A stretch of DNA of 64,000 nt from Mesostigma viride (GCA_009746045.1 RPFO01000213.1:2846837-2910836); one strand, 5' to 3'. Shown: positions 31,837-43,328, counted from the stretch's first letter. Translations and numbers: made by a program. Notes: a model not told the origin generated them from the letters alone.

Positions 31837-32535
31837 AGTTAAAGCGCAATGTGTAGGGATAGATAGATTCCAATGCGCGCGGATAGATTCATCATGAGAA
31901 TGGTTGGAATGGAGCTTGGTTAAAAATATAGGCTTACAGCACTCGTGCACGTGAGTGCTTAGACACGAGTTTGCCAAGTCAAGGCAACACACGTGAGACG
32001 GGCTCGCAAGAGATCTAACCAGTTGGCACTGGCCTATTCTTTATATACTTGTGCACTGTGCTTTGCTAGGCCTGAGCAGCCTCGTAGGCCTGCTCAGTAT
32101 TAACACCCCCGGTACAGTATTAACAACCTGTACAGCGTCCAGATCCTATACAGTAGGTCTGCCATACAGGCACAGTGACCACAGTGTACAGTCCACAATG
32201 ATTATTGCGTCTGCACCCAATAGTCCAGGACTAAGCCTGCGGTACCAACAGACCACAGGTTAAGGCTCCTATTTCCTGCGTACGACGTATTAATCCAATA
32301 CCGTCGTAGGTTCAGCACCTAATTCCTGTCAGCCCAGGAATTACTGTCGACCCCATATGCCGTCGGCACATATTCACGCACGACTTAGAAGAACAGCCGG
32401 CTCGCGCTCACGCGCGACCGGGAAGTCGGAACACCATAATTTTCTTGATACTTGTCGGAATGAACTCGCTCCGGTGCCGCTGGAATCGTAGAGATATGCC
32501 GAATCAGGAACACGCCAATGCGCTTGGCGTTAACT
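31837..32535 (-). repeat. 5' LTR of Copia-B
   Basis: 699 bp, AGTTAA...TTAACT, followed by TSD CATGG and then satellite core. Confidence 0.92.
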
Positions 32536-35500
32536 CATGGTGTCATCATGGCTTGTCTACGTACATGGTTGACATTTATGTAATTAATGAGGAGGATTCA
32601 GGCTCCCATGGTGTGACTCTCCATGGCTGGCCTATGTACATGGTTGGCATTTATGTAATTAATGAGGAGGATTTAGGCTCCCATGGTGTCATCATGGCTG
32701 GCCTACGTACATGGATGGCATGTATGTAATTAATGATGAGGATTCAGGCTCCCATGGTGTCATCATGGCCCGTCTACGTACATGGATGTCAAAGAAAAAA
32801 AAATGACGAGGATTCAGGCTCCCATGGTGTCATCATGGCTGGCCTACGTACATGGATGTCTCATAAAAAAAATGATGAGGATTCAGGCTCCCATGGTGTC
32901 ATCATGGCCCGTCTACGTACATGGTTGGCATTTATGTAATTAATGAGGAGGATTTAGGCTCCCATGGTGTCATCATGGCTGCATGGCCTACGTACATGGA
33001 TGGCATGTATGTAATTAATGATGAGGATTCAGGCTCCCATGGTGTCATCATGGCCCGTCTACGTACATGAATGGCATTTATGTAATTAATGATGAGGATT
33101 CAGGCTCCCATGGTGTCATCATGGCCCGTCTACGTACATGGATGTCAAGGAATAGTAAATGATGAGGATTCAGGCTCCCATGGTGTCATCATGGCTTGTC
33201 TACGTACATGGTTGGCATTTATGTAATTAATGAGGAGGATTCAGGCTCCCATGGTGTCTCCATGGCTGGCCTACGTACATGGATGTCAAGGAATAGTAAA
33301 TGATGAGGATTCAGGCTCCCATGGTGTCATCATGGCCCGTGTACGTACATGGATGGCATGTATGTAATTAATGAGGAGGATTCAGGCTCCCATGGTGTCA
33401 TCATGGCTGGCCTACGTACATGGATGTCAAAGAAAAAAAAATGATGAGGATTCAGGCTCCCATGGTGTCATCATGGCTGGCCTACGTACATGGATGTCTC
33501 ATTAAAAAAATGACGAGGATTCAGGCTCCCATGGTGTCATCATGGCTTGTCTACCTACATGGTTGGCATGTATGTAATTAATGATGAGGATTCAGGCTCC
33601 CATGGTGTCATCATGGCCCGTCTACGTACATGGATGTCAAAGAAAAAAAAATGATGAGGATTCAGGCTCCCATGGTGTCATCATGGCTGGCCTACGTACA
33701 TGGATGTCTCATAAAAAAAATGATGAGGATTTAGGCTCCCATGGTGTAATCATGGCTTGTCTACGTACATGGATGTCAAGGCATAGTAAATGATGAGGAT
33801 TCAGGCTCCCATGGTGTCATCATGGCTTGTCTACCTACATGGTTGGCATTTATGTAATTAATGATGAGGATTCAGGCTCCCATGGTGTCATCATGGCTGG
33901 CCTACGTACATGGATGTCAAAGAAAAAAAAATGATGAGGATTCAGGCTCCCATGCTGTCATCATGGCTGGCCTACGTACATGGTTGGCATTTATGTAATT
34001 AATGATGAGGATTCAGGCTCCCATGGTGTCATCATGGCTGGCCTACGTACATGGATGGCATGTATGTAATTAATGATGAGGATTCAGGCTCCCATGGTGT
34101 CATCATGGCCCGTCTACGTACATGGATGTCAAAGAAAAAAAAATGATGAGGATTCAGGCTCCCATGGTGTCATCATGGCCCGTGTACGTACATGGATGGC
34201 ATGTATGTAATTAATGAGGAGGATTTAGGTTCCCATGGTGTCATCATCGCCCGTCTACGTACATGGATGTCAAGGAATAGTAAATGATGAGGATACTGGC
34301 TCCCATGGTGTCATCATGGCTTGTATACGTACATGGTTGGCATTTATGTAATTAATCTCGAGGATTCAGGCTCCCATGGTGTGACTCTCCATGGCTGGCC
34401 TATGTACATGGTTGGCATTTATGTAATTAATGAGGAGGATTCAGGCTCCCATGGTGTCATCATGGCTGGCCTACGTACATGGATGGCATGTATGTAATTA
34501 ATGATGAGGATTCAGGCTCCCATGGTGTCATCATGGCTGGCCTACGTACATGGATGTTTCATAAAAAAAATGATGAGGATTCAGGCTCCCATGGTGTAAT
34601 CATGGCCCGTCTACGTACATGGTTGGCGTTTATGTAATTAATGAGGAGGATTTAGGCTCCCATGGTGTCATCATGGCTGGCCTACGTACATGGATGGCAT
34701 GTATGTAATTAATGATGAGGATTCAGGCTCCCATGGTGTCATCATGGCCTGTCTACGTACATGGATGGCATGTATGTAATTATTGATGAGGATTCAGGCT
34801 CCCATGGTGTCATCATCGCCTGTGTACGTACATGGATGGCATTTATGTAATTAATGATGAGGATTCAGGCCCATGGTGTCATCATGGCTTGTCTACGTAC
34901 ATGGTTGGCATTTATGTAATTAATGAGGAGGATTCAGGCTCCAATGGTGTCATCATGGATTGTCTACGTACATGGTTGGCATTTATGTAATTAATGAGGA
35001 GGATTCAGGCTCCCATGGTGTCTCCATGGCTGGCCTACGTACATGGTTGGCATTTATGTAATTCATGAGGAGGATTTAGGCTCCCATGGTGTCATCATGG
35101 CTGGCCTACGTACATGGATGGCATGTATTTTTTTAATGATGAGGATTCAGGCTCCCATGGTGTCATCATGGCCCGTCTACGTACATGGTTGGCATTTATG
35201 TAATTAATGATGAGGATTCAGGCTCCCATGGTGTCATCATGGCCCGTCTACGTACATGGATGTCAAGGAATAGTAAATGATGAGGATTCAGGCTCCCATG
35301 GTGTCATCATGGCCCGTCTACGTACATGGTTGGCATTTATGTAATTAACGAGGAGGATTCAGGCTCCCATGGTGTCTCCATGGCTGGCCTACGTACATGG
35401 ATGTCAAGGAATAGTAAATGATGAGGATTCAGGCTCCCATGGTGTCATCATGGCCCGTGTACGTACATGGATGGCATGTATGTGATTAATGATGTGGATT

Positions 35501-35770
35501 CAGGCTCCCATGGTGTCATCATGGCCCGTCTACGTACATGGATGTCAAAGAAAAAAAAATGATGAGGATTCAGGCTCCCATGGTGTCATCATGGCTGGCC
35601 TACGTACATGGATGTCTCAAAAAAAAAATGATGAGGATTCAGGCTCCCATGGTGTCATCATGGCCCGTGTACGTACATGGATGGCATGTATGTAATTAAT
35701 GAGGAGGATTCAGGCTCCCATGGTGTCATCATGGCTGGCCTACGTACATGAATGGCATTTATGTAATTAA
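32536..35770. repeat. 71-bp satellite array, segment 4
   Basis: About 45 monomers. A-run linkers (ATGTCAAAG or ATGTCTCAT followed by A7-A9) are common here. It ends at TTAA (35767-35770), the left TSD of the next element. Confidence 0.96.
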
Positions 35771-36524
35771 GGGGAGGTGGCACCCCAAAACCCTTCAAAA
35801 TTGACCTATGCTAATATCACTTGAAATTCATTTGCACAATGCTAAGTTATGATTGGGGGCACTAAATAACATCTCTAGTGAGTTGTCCATGCACTTGTTG
35901 GGGGTACTACCCCCATATATACGCCAATAATGCGCTATAAATAGCAAAAGACGCTAATTAGGGCTGGGTATGCCCCAGCCAATGCACACATTTATTTGCA
36001 AAACTGTCTGCAGCGTTTTTAGTTCCCTGAGTTTGTAGCTTGCTGAGCTATTTACATCATGGAAAGGGCAAAACCTCGAACAGTTATTAATTTCCCCGCA
36101 AAACGACCCTTTTTTTACCGGACATTGGGAATAACTTTTTATAAACACGTCAAAAAAATACCTTTTTCTGCAGCGAAAATCCGTCTAACAGGGGGACAAC
36201 TGTCTTCCAAGTCCCAGGTCATTCCGACAAGTCTAGCTCAAGTTATAAAGTTAAACGTGCTAAAACCTGAACATACGCTAAAGGAGGTTTTTCTTTGTAC
36301 AAGGCCAGTTAGGCATGATGTTTTCCATCCAAAAAGCCTGAAAGCATGCCCTACTCGATCACAAAACATAAGCAAACAGCTAGGCACCTCATCTGCCCTC
36401 ACCTGCCCTCGGCATGGCCAACCTTGCCAGCCCAAGCATAGCAACACGATCGTTAGGCATACATGCCAAGAGAGCATACACAATAGTCAACCCAAGGTTA
36501 CCTTGTAAACTTCATGATTAGAAC

Positions 36525-37107
36525 TGTTAAAATCGAGTTCGAATTTTATTAAATGATAATTTTACGGTAATCAGGTTACAAACTCAGAGCCAAGCCCCCA
36601 GCTTAATTTACCAGCGCAACCATAGCCATTGCCAGCATAGCAGCAACAACCGTTGGACCGCCGCAACACAATGCTGGCTTTTGGATCATCATCGTCTGTC
36701 AGGCGGCTAGGCTAGCCTGCAGCGCTAGGCACCGACACAAGCCTGGGAACGCATCTCCGTTACACATCTCCGTTACAACACACCAGCCGAGTACCGACCA
36801 ATCGACACACACCAGTATCTCGCCACTTGTCACGCCAGCCGGCAGTACCCAGAATCCTAGTCCGCACCTCAGTACCGGACCAGTGCCGCGCAGCCAAAGT
36901 CTAGGGCGTAACTCACGAGGCATAACGCACACAGCGTAACTTAAATCGTTGTGGATCACACAAGCCAAAATTCAGCCGAACCTCAAAACGGCTAAGTCCC
37001 AATGCGCCGAATTAACCCGAACGCCTCGAACCACAAAATGGCTAAGTACCGGCACACAATCATTAATTATTTCCATGTGACTGCGAGCTGAAACCTATAA
37101 TATAACA
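36525..37107 (-). repeat. 3' LTR of Copia-C
   Basis: 583 bp, matches 42741-43323 except at two positions near 37004-37008. Confidence 0.97.
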
Positions 37108-37581
37108 CCAGCCGCTTTTTCCCGAGCAGTCACACATCCCACCAATCATTATCTCACTCAGCTCGAGAGTAACCGACAGACACCTCACCAGGAAGCACTA
37201 ACACAGGACGCTATGTACTAGGGGAGTCCGCACCCCTCACTTGGCGCCCATTCACGCCCTGGTAGTACAACCAGCATCTGTCAGTAAGTCAAGTAAGCAA
37301 GCGAGAATACAAGACTGATCAAAAGACCACCCTCGGCTCCAACACCAACCACACCCTGAACCCACGGACTTTCACACATCACCAACCACAGTCCCCGCCT
37401 CCGATCAGGTCCTCAACCCAGGACCATCCCATCAGGTACATCCCCACCAAGATAGAGTTATCCAACCGTACTGGGTCATCCTGAGATGGGCTCGATCCAG
37501 GGGTCATTCCCAGCCCACATGTAATGCGTCCCAACGCCTGCCAGCCTGAAATTCTCATGCCACATGGTCCATTGCCCAGAT

Positions 37582-38391
37582 CTACATCAAACCCTCCAGC
37601 AGTCCTTGCAGATCCCCGAGAGAGCCCCCCATGACCATCCGCAGGAGGCGATACTGGTCGCGCGCCCCAGCAAACAGCTTGGTCAGCGCATCAGCCGGGT
37701 TGAGCTTCCCAGGTAGATGAAGCACGCTCACTGCGTATGACAGTTCCTTGAGTAGTAGGAAATCCAGGTCGCGCGTCCTGGACAGGCTGTTGAGAATGAA
37801 ACTCACAAGCGGCTGACTGTCGGTATGCACAGTCGTGGTCAGTACCAAACGAGCATCCAGCCACTTGCCCATCCAGCGCAGAAATTGCTCTAGATACAGG
37901 GACGCCTTGATGCACTCACACACCCCGCGACACTCATTGGTATCCGATCCAACTGCCACCCTGCGGCACAACCTAGAGTACCACCCACAGAGCGAACCAT
38001 TGCCCTTGGGGTTGGAGAGCACAAACAAGCCGCCCATGCGAGCTCTCGTCTTGGTGAGCTCCCTGCCCTCGCCAGACGTGTCAGCAAAGCAATGCAACAC
38101 AATCGGCTGAGAAAGAGACAAACCAGAAAGTACTACACCCTGGCTCTCAGCAACATACTGCTTGATCACAGACGGAGAAACGAGAGCCAACACCTCATCC
38201 ACAGTCCTACTTAACACCAGCAGGTCAGGCCCACACACCGCTGCCATCCAGCCGAGCTTGCCACGCAATCTGCTCCACAAACCCTTGGCGCACAACTCCT
38301 CCACATCGCGCATGAGCTCCTCCCTGTACTTGTCAGGAATACCCAAGTGCATCCGGTGCTTACCCGACACCACCCGCAGGGTTTGCACCAC
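37582..38391 (-). CDS. Copia-C RT C-terminus and RNase H
   Basis: This is the distal part of pol in a shifted frame. It includes RGKLGWMAAVCGPDL...VDEVLAL, shared with Copia-A, then the RNase H triad FADTSGEG (Asp), NECRGVC (Glu) and VHTDSQPL (Asp), and the end block NPADALTKL. It stops at 37582, about 470 bp before the 3' LTR. The preceding RT segment lies in two other frames: a short middle stretch (about 38400-38480, MHAFYADIG...FPVGELQQLG) matches VDAFIAQVS...EIGKQLELG of Copia-A. Two single-base losses would reconnect all three. Confidence 0.9.
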   Translation of the reverse strand: MVQTLRVVSGKHRMHLGIPDKYREELMRDVEELCAKGLWSRLRGKLGWMAAVCGPDLLVLSRTVDEVLALVSPSVIKQYVAESQGVVLSGLSLSQPIVLHCFADTSGEGRELTKTRARMGGLFVLSNPKGNGSLCGWYSRLCRRVAVGSDTNECRGVCECIKASLYLEQFLRWMGKWLDARLVLTTTVHTDSQPLVSFILNSLSRTRDLDFLLLKELSYAVSVLHLPGKLNPADALTKLFAGARDQYRLLRMVMGGSLGDLQGLLEGLM

Positions 38392-41300
38392 CCCGCAAAC
38401 ACCCGTGGCGTCTGCGGCCCCAATTGCTGCAACTCACCCACTGGGAACCGCCGCCCAATGTCAGCATAGAATGCATGCAAGGCTGACCGCGAAGCAATGA
38501 CACGCAGTCATCCCCATGCAGTTGTACAAACATAGGACCAGACGGCATCCGCGCCACGAACAACGATGGGTCGTAGGGAGATACCTCAAACTCTGCGATC
38601 TCACCCAACGCACGCATGAGGGTTATCCTCCAAACAATCGACGCGCTCTGCAGACCCTCTATAGCCTTGCACAGACCCATGAACTCAGACGTGACCACCT
38701 CCTTCCAGAACGGCGGCGTCTGCACCACTAGAGGCGGAGTACCCTCCCACACCTCTTGCGCCACTTCCTCGCTAGAGTTAGGGAATGCGCGCTTGACATC
38801 AATGGACGCACACGCGTAGTCCTTGCCTTCGTCCAGAAAGCTAAGAAAAATCATGCTAACCATCCTGAACGTGTCCCATGCCATCCCTGGGGTGTAGAGC
38901 TCCTCCTTGGCCAGCGGGCTAGTACCTGCAAACTCTTGTGATACCGGCCTCACGTAGCAGATCTCCACACCTGCCTTCACCTTGTGGGACAGCACCATCT
39001 TCAGCGGAAGCACCCTAGCCCCCTTCGGCACCGTGTCAAGCGGTTCATACACCCCGTAGCCCTGCCACTCCTCAAGTGCCTTACGGAATGCACACCACCA
39101 GCTCGAGAACCCACTAGGCGTTGACATCTGCAGTACAAGCTCAGGGAATGTGATCGGGGAATGTGCGGCTATGTCCCTCTCAGTGATTCCTAGGCTGTTG
39201 GGATGCAGTAATGCAGGCATAACCAGGTCAGCAGCTGGCGGGAGATCAGCGCCCCACGCTACACCCTCCGTACCCGACAGTGCTGCTAGCCTAGCCACTG
39301 TGCTGCAAATGCGACTGAGAGGCTCGACTGACTTGTAAGACTGTAGCTCTATCGACCCGTGACCTACTCGGGTTAGCAATGAGCTCTGAATCCGCACATC
39401 AGGATGGTCCAGGAAAGGAAGTCCCAAAATGGCGGGTCCATCATACCCCTCGAGCACGCAAAACGGCGTCTCTCTCCCCAAGATCGTCAGCATTACCTCA
39501 CCCCGCACCGGCATCCTCACTAACCCGGAGAAGTCCTCCACATACCTCCACCTGGACGCAGTGCACGGCAGATGCCTGGCTACTCCCTCACCCAGCAAGC
39601 ACACCACCGCGTCAGTGTCCACTTCCAATCGACAACTACCCAGCCCGTCCGAATACCAGTTGGCAAGCTTAGAGACCGCAGCCACCAGCTCACCTGGCTC
39701 ACCTCTCTCCTCGACAGCCTCGCTGTCGTCCATGGGGCTGTCGCCCTCACTCGGCAATATAGGCCCCGCGTCGGCCAACCCGCCAACGCCACCAGCCTGC
39801 TGCCCCGCACCTGCGGTCAATGCCCCAGCATCGCCGGCCCGTGCAACCCCACCTTCGGCTGGCTCACCCGCCTCACCGGACCGTGGTACCATCCCACCTT
39901 CGGCCACCCGCTCCTTGCCGGCCCGCGAGATGTTGCCCCCCAACTGCCGCTGCTCGCCCACCGTGGCAGCGCGTCGAGCTTCCTGCAGGCGCTCCACTAG
40001 GCGGGCTAGTACCGCGGCGCGCTGCTTCTCCTGGTCGTCAACGGCTGGGGCAACCCCCGAACCGCCCGACCCCACGCTAGCGGGACCGCCCTTGGAAGGT
40101 GGCAACCCAGCTTCCGGCGAAAGGGAGCGAGTAGGTTGATCAGGCCCACCCCCCTCCCTCACCCCCCCTGCAGCCCCGGGATCCCCCGCCTCACCCCCAG
40201 CCTGCACACTGGGGTCCCTAACACCTTCCTCAGCGGGTGGGTCTGGCGGCCCCAGCCCGTCATAGTAGGGGCGCAGGTGTTTCCACGCTAGCAGCTTGTC
40301 GTAGCAACTGTCCTCTAGCGCTACCGAAGCAAGCATGTGATCAGGATCGATCTCCTTGACCACACCGGGACCTCTCCATAGGCCCCGTTTTCCATGACTG
40401 CCCTCCGCGTAGGCCCAGACCCTGGCGTTCACGCACGGCACATAAACCTGTCCACGTCGCAGGTCCATCTTTACCATGCGCACGTAACGATCGCTCAAAT
40501 AATCCCTGTACTCTTCCACAGCCTCAGGTGACAACAAGCCCATCTCCACTCCCTTAGGCGTGACTGCCACCTGCCCACCCAACACCTTGACCATTACACG
40601 GTTGTTGAGACATTGCTCTATCTCATTGCAGATCACCAGCCTCTCACGATACGAGCCTGTTCTCATCTTCTCCATGCATGCCATCACCTGCTTCGATGTC
40701 TGTATGTGGCGCTCGACAAGACCCTGGTGCTCGTGGTCAGCTACCCCAGCAAGTTCTATCTTCCCCACACCCGGCTCACCCACACAGCACTCAAACTGCT
40801 GATCGCACTCCAACACAGATGCCACACCAAACTTGGACCTGAGGAGACGCAATGCATCACACAAGTGCTCCTTCAGCTTGCGCTCAAGTGGCACCATGAC
40901 CTTGTACCTGGAGAACCTGCCCACTGCAAGCACGTAGTCTCTGTCGTCATACATGAATACATCACACTGCACCACACCTCGCTCAAACTCTGGCCTACGT
41001 GCATGGAACTTGTGCGGTTTAGGTGCCCGCTCCTGACATTTGCGACACCTTAACCACACCTGCTTGCACATATCCACTAAGTCTGTGAACCCTAGCATGG
41101 CTGCCCACTCCTCACCCGCATGCCCATGCCCTAGTGCTTTGTGTAACCGTGTGGCCATGTTAAGTACACTGAGCGACCCGGCTGCCTCACCGCACGCCGC
41201 ACCATTCACATGTGCTGAACTAGGGTCTGGTGAGGTACCACCTACCGGCGGCCCGCCCGCTGCGGTGTGCCCCCCTGCAGCGCCTCCAACCCACTCATTC

Positions 41301-41458
41301 CCCATCCCCTGAGACACTGCCCTTCCCCCTTCTGCAGCTGTCCCATGCTCCAGGTGGCCCCCCTTCTCCCTAGTGCCTGCTAGCACCGCCACCTGAGCAC
41401 CCAGGTAGGGTGAGTACACCTGGGGGGTCGAGCTGGCCTCCCCTGCACCAGCCCGCAT
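38360..41458 (-). CDS. Copia-C Pol: integrase, retropepsin-like domain, reverse transcriptase
   Basis: The 1032-codon ORF begins with an MRAGAGEASS leader that is in frame with gag. The HHCC finger is at 106-141 (HKALGH...CRKC) and the integrase core has Asp166 (QCDVFMY), Asp219 (ECDQQF) and Glu249 (HQGLVER), with 29 residues between the last two. A WRGPGVV block at 361-367 fits the integrase C-terminal domain. A Gly/Pro/Ala-rich linker (about 400-590) follows, then a retropepsin-like domain (VDTDA, Asp614; AILGLPFLDHPD, LG at 678-679). RT follows with SIDVKRAF (Asp887) and the HGDD box (981-984). After about residue 990 the frame leaves homology. No protease signature lies between gag and integrase. 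Confidence 0.93.
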   Translation of the reverse strand: MRAGAGEASSTPQVYSPYLGAQVAVLAGTREKGGHLEHGTAAEGGRAVSQGMGNEWVGGAAGGHTAAGGPPVGGTSPDPSSAHVNGAACGEAAGSLSVLNMATRLHKALGHGHAGEEWAAMLGFTDLVDMCKQVWLRCRKCQERAPKPHKFHARRPEFERGVVQCDVFMYDDRDYVLAVGRFSRYKVMVPLERKLKEHLCDALRLLRSKFGVASVLECDQQFECCVGEPGVGKIELAGVADHEHQGLVERHIQTSKQVMACMEKMRTGSYRERLVICNEIEQCLNNRVMVKVLGGQVAVTPKGVEMGLLSPEAVEEYRDYLSDRYVRMVKMDLRRGQVYVPCVNARVWAYAEGSHGKRGLWRGPGVVKEIDPDHMLASVALEDSCYDKLLAWKHLRPYYDGLGPPDPPAEEGVRDPSVQAGGEAGDPGAAGGVREGGGPDQPTRSLSPEAGLPPSKGGPASVGSGGSGVAPAVDDQEKQRAAVLARLVERLQEARRAATVGEQRQLGGNISRAGKERVAEGGMVPRSGEAGEPAEGGVARAGDAGALTAGAGQQAGGVGGLADAGPILPSEGDSPMDDSEAVEERGEPGELVAAVSKLANWYSDGLGSCRLEVDTDAVVCLLGEGVARHLPCTASRWRYVEDFSGLVRMPVRGEVMLTILGRETPFCVLEGYDGPAILGLPFLDHPDVRIQSSLLTRVGHGSIELQSYKSVEPLSRICSTVARLAALSGTEGVAWGADLPPAADLVMPALLHPNSLGITERDIAAHSPITFPELVLQMSTPSGFSSWWCAFRKALEEWQGYGVYEPLDTVPKGARVLPLKMVLSHKVKAGVEICYVRPVSQEFAGTSPLAKEELYTPGMAWDTFRMVSMIFLSFLDEGKDYACASIDVKRAFPNSSEEVAQEVWEGTPPLVVQTPPFWKEVVTSEFMGLCKAIEGLQSASIVWRITLMRALGEIAEFEVSPYDPSLFVARMPSGPMFVQLHGDDCVSLLRGQPCMHSMLTLGGGSQWVSCSNWGRRRHGCLRGGANPAGGVG

Positions 41459-41469
41459 GCCAACCTCAC

Positions 41470-41476
41470 CTAGTCA
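41470..41476 (-). promoter_or_regulatory. Gag stop TGA with CTAG context (candidate readthrough site)
   Basis: On the minus strand gag ends TGA followed by CTAG, and the same frame continues without another stop into pol (its ATG is 15 nt after the TGA). TGA-CTA(G) is an established context that promotes stop-codon readthrough in several viral and cellular mRNAs. Its use here is inferred. Confidence 0.6.
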
Positions 41477-41685
41477 CCTACGGCCACCGCCCTGGGCCGC
41501 TGGGCACAGGTGAGTGTCCCTCGCAAAGTGCCCTGGCTGCCCACACCTGTGACACACCGCTGGTGCTTGCGAGTTGGCGTTGCTGCGTGCCTGGAGAGTG
41601 TCCTTGTGCCTGTGATAGCAATTGGCTGCCATGTGTCCCGACTTCCCACACACAAAGCATGCCCCATGCACCGCCGGCTGTGCAC

Positions 41686-41726
<41 letters not shown>

Positions 41727-42700
41727 GAGCGCTGTTGCTGCTGATACGGCGACGCAGCTGCAGGCTGTTGTGCATGCTGCTGCTGCTGCGGGTATGGCTG
41801 CTGTCTACCTTGCTGCCATCGCTTCCCAGGCATGCGCTGCGCTCGGCTGAAGCTGCCCTTATTGCCCCTACGCATCGGGCCCCCATTGCCCCGAGGCCCG
41901 CTGGGCCCCGCGCCGCTAGAGCCACCACCGCCCGCAATGGCGGCCACCTTGCCCCCATCCGGCGCTTTAGCAGCACCACCTTGGGCACCACCAGAAGAAG
42001 GAATGGAATTCACAGCGACAGGCGGTAATGCAGGGGAAATCAGACCCAGCTCATTGAGCTTACCTTGGGCCCGCAGTTGGGCCACCATGTCCCTCTCCTC
42101 ACCCTCGACAATGCCCGTGATAACCTCAATCGCCTTATTGAGATCATCCTCGGCTTTCTCACGCTTGAGAGCTGCCATGGCATTCTGGAAATTAAGGTCC
42201 TTGGCATTGCGAACATAACGGTCCACCACCGCCAGTTCCACCACCGGAATGCCATCCTTTACACTCTCGTTTCTCGCATTTCTCAAAGCGAGAAGGTCGA
42301 GTGTGTAGGGACGCTTCGGCACCCAATTATAAATGCCAACATGACGAGACTTGGCAGATGCTTTCGATTCAAGAAGTGCTGCACGCAACCTACCTCCAAT
42401 TGCAGCGCCCTCGATTTTCTCGTCACGGCAGGAGCGCAGGCAATTTACTAGAATGGCGTTGTCGGCTCTAAACATTCCGGCATCCCGGAATAGCCCATAC
42501 AGATCCTCGGTTTTATCTGCATGATCCGCCACAAACGCCTCAAACCTGTCACAGAAATCCTCTACCAATGTCACTGCCGCATCAAGAGGAACTGTCCCGA
42601 CTCGTGTTTTGCACAGCTCTATCAAATTCTTCTCATTTCTTAAATCCTTCCACCCAGTACGCTTTCTCGAATCCGTCTCTTCTTGTTCTTGATCCGACAT
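41474..42700 (-). CDS. Copia-C Gag with two zinc knuckles
   Basis: 408 residues starting MSDQEQEE at 42700, 41 bp inside the 5' LTR. The N-terminal two thirds is helical and charged, as expected of a capsid domain. A Gly/Ala-rich linker and a Gln-rich tract encoded by CAG repeats (about 41676-41790) follow. Near the C-terminus are CFVCGKSGHMAANC, a perfect CX2CX4HX4C knuckle, and CHRCGQPGHFARDTHLC, where the last spacing is longer (Hx6C instead of Hx4C). The product packages element RNA. The ORF is intact. It shares only general layout, not obvious sequence, with the Copia-A Gag. Confidence 0.93.
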
Positions 42701-42740
42701 TGCTACGTTTTTCCTTATTAATTAACCCCGTCCTAGTACA

Positions 42741-43323
42741 TGTTAAAATCGAGTTCGAATTTTATTAAATGATAATTTTACGGTAATCAGGTTACAAACT
42801 CAGAGCCAAGCCCCCAGCTTAATTTACCAGCGCAACCATAGCCATTGCCAGCATAGCAGCAACAACCGTTGGACCGCCGCAACACAATGCTGGCTTTTGG
42901 ATCATCATCGTCTGTCAGGCGGCTAGGCTAGCCTGCAGCGCTAGGCACCGACACAAGCCTGGGAACGCATCTCCGTTACACATCTCCGTTACAACACACC
43001 AGCCGAGTACCGACCAATCGACACACACCAGTATCTCGCCACTTGTCACGCCAGCCGGCAGTACCCAGAATCCTAGTCCGCACCTCAGTACCGGACCAGT
43101 GCCGCGCAGCCAAAGTCTAGGGCGTAACTCACGAGGCATAACGCACACAGCGTAACTTAAATCGTTGTGGATCACACAAGCCAAAATTCAGCCGAACCTC
43201 AAAACGGCTAAGTCCCAATTCGCTGAATTAACCCGAACGCCTCGAACCACAAAATGGCTAAGTACCGGCACACAATCATTAATTATTTCCATGTGACTGC
43301 GAGCTGAAACCTATAATATAACA
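42741..43323 (-). repeat. 5' LTR of Copia-C
   Basis: 583 bp, TGTTA...TAACA, followed by TSD AGAAC. The sequence next to it inside the element (minus strand TGTACTAGGACGGGG) is where a primer site should be. I do not recognise the tRNA. Confidence 0.97.
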
Positions 43324-43328
43324 AGAAC

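Larger units (their letters stand above)
25165..32535 (-). mobile_element. Decayed Copia-type retrotransposon (Copia-B)
   Basis: This element has ~700-bp LTRs and a 5-bp TSD CATGG (25160-25164 and 32536-32540). Removing it restores the satellite core exactly. The LTRs start AGTTAA and end TTAACT, not TG...CA. They differ by a 4-bp indel and about five substitutions. Fragments of RNase H, the RT thumb side and a DT-x-AQVS protease motif lie on the minus strand in that order from left to right, which gives the orientation. No intact ORF remains, and gag and most of the integrase are not recognisable. Confidence 0.88.
36525..43323 (-). mobile_element. Young Copia-type LTR retrotransposon (Copia-C)
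   Basis: It has two 583-bp LTRs differing at two positions, TGTTA...TAACA ends, and a perfect 5-bp TSD AGAAC (36520-36524 and 43324-43328). It reads right to left: 5' LTR, Gag with two zinc knuckles, a TGA-CTAG junction, integrase, retropepsin-like domain, RT, RNase H, 3' LTR. A purine run (GGGAAAAAG on the minus strand, about 37116-37124) lies just before the 3' LTR. Near-identical LTRs mean recent insertion, yet RT is split by two single-base frame changes. Confidence 0.95.

Noticed and set aside
36059-36508. 149-codon plus-strand ORF in the TTAA element
   Set aside because: No motif, low-complexity C-terminus, and it ends just before the Copia-C insertion; no continuation with transposase features was seen beyond 43328.
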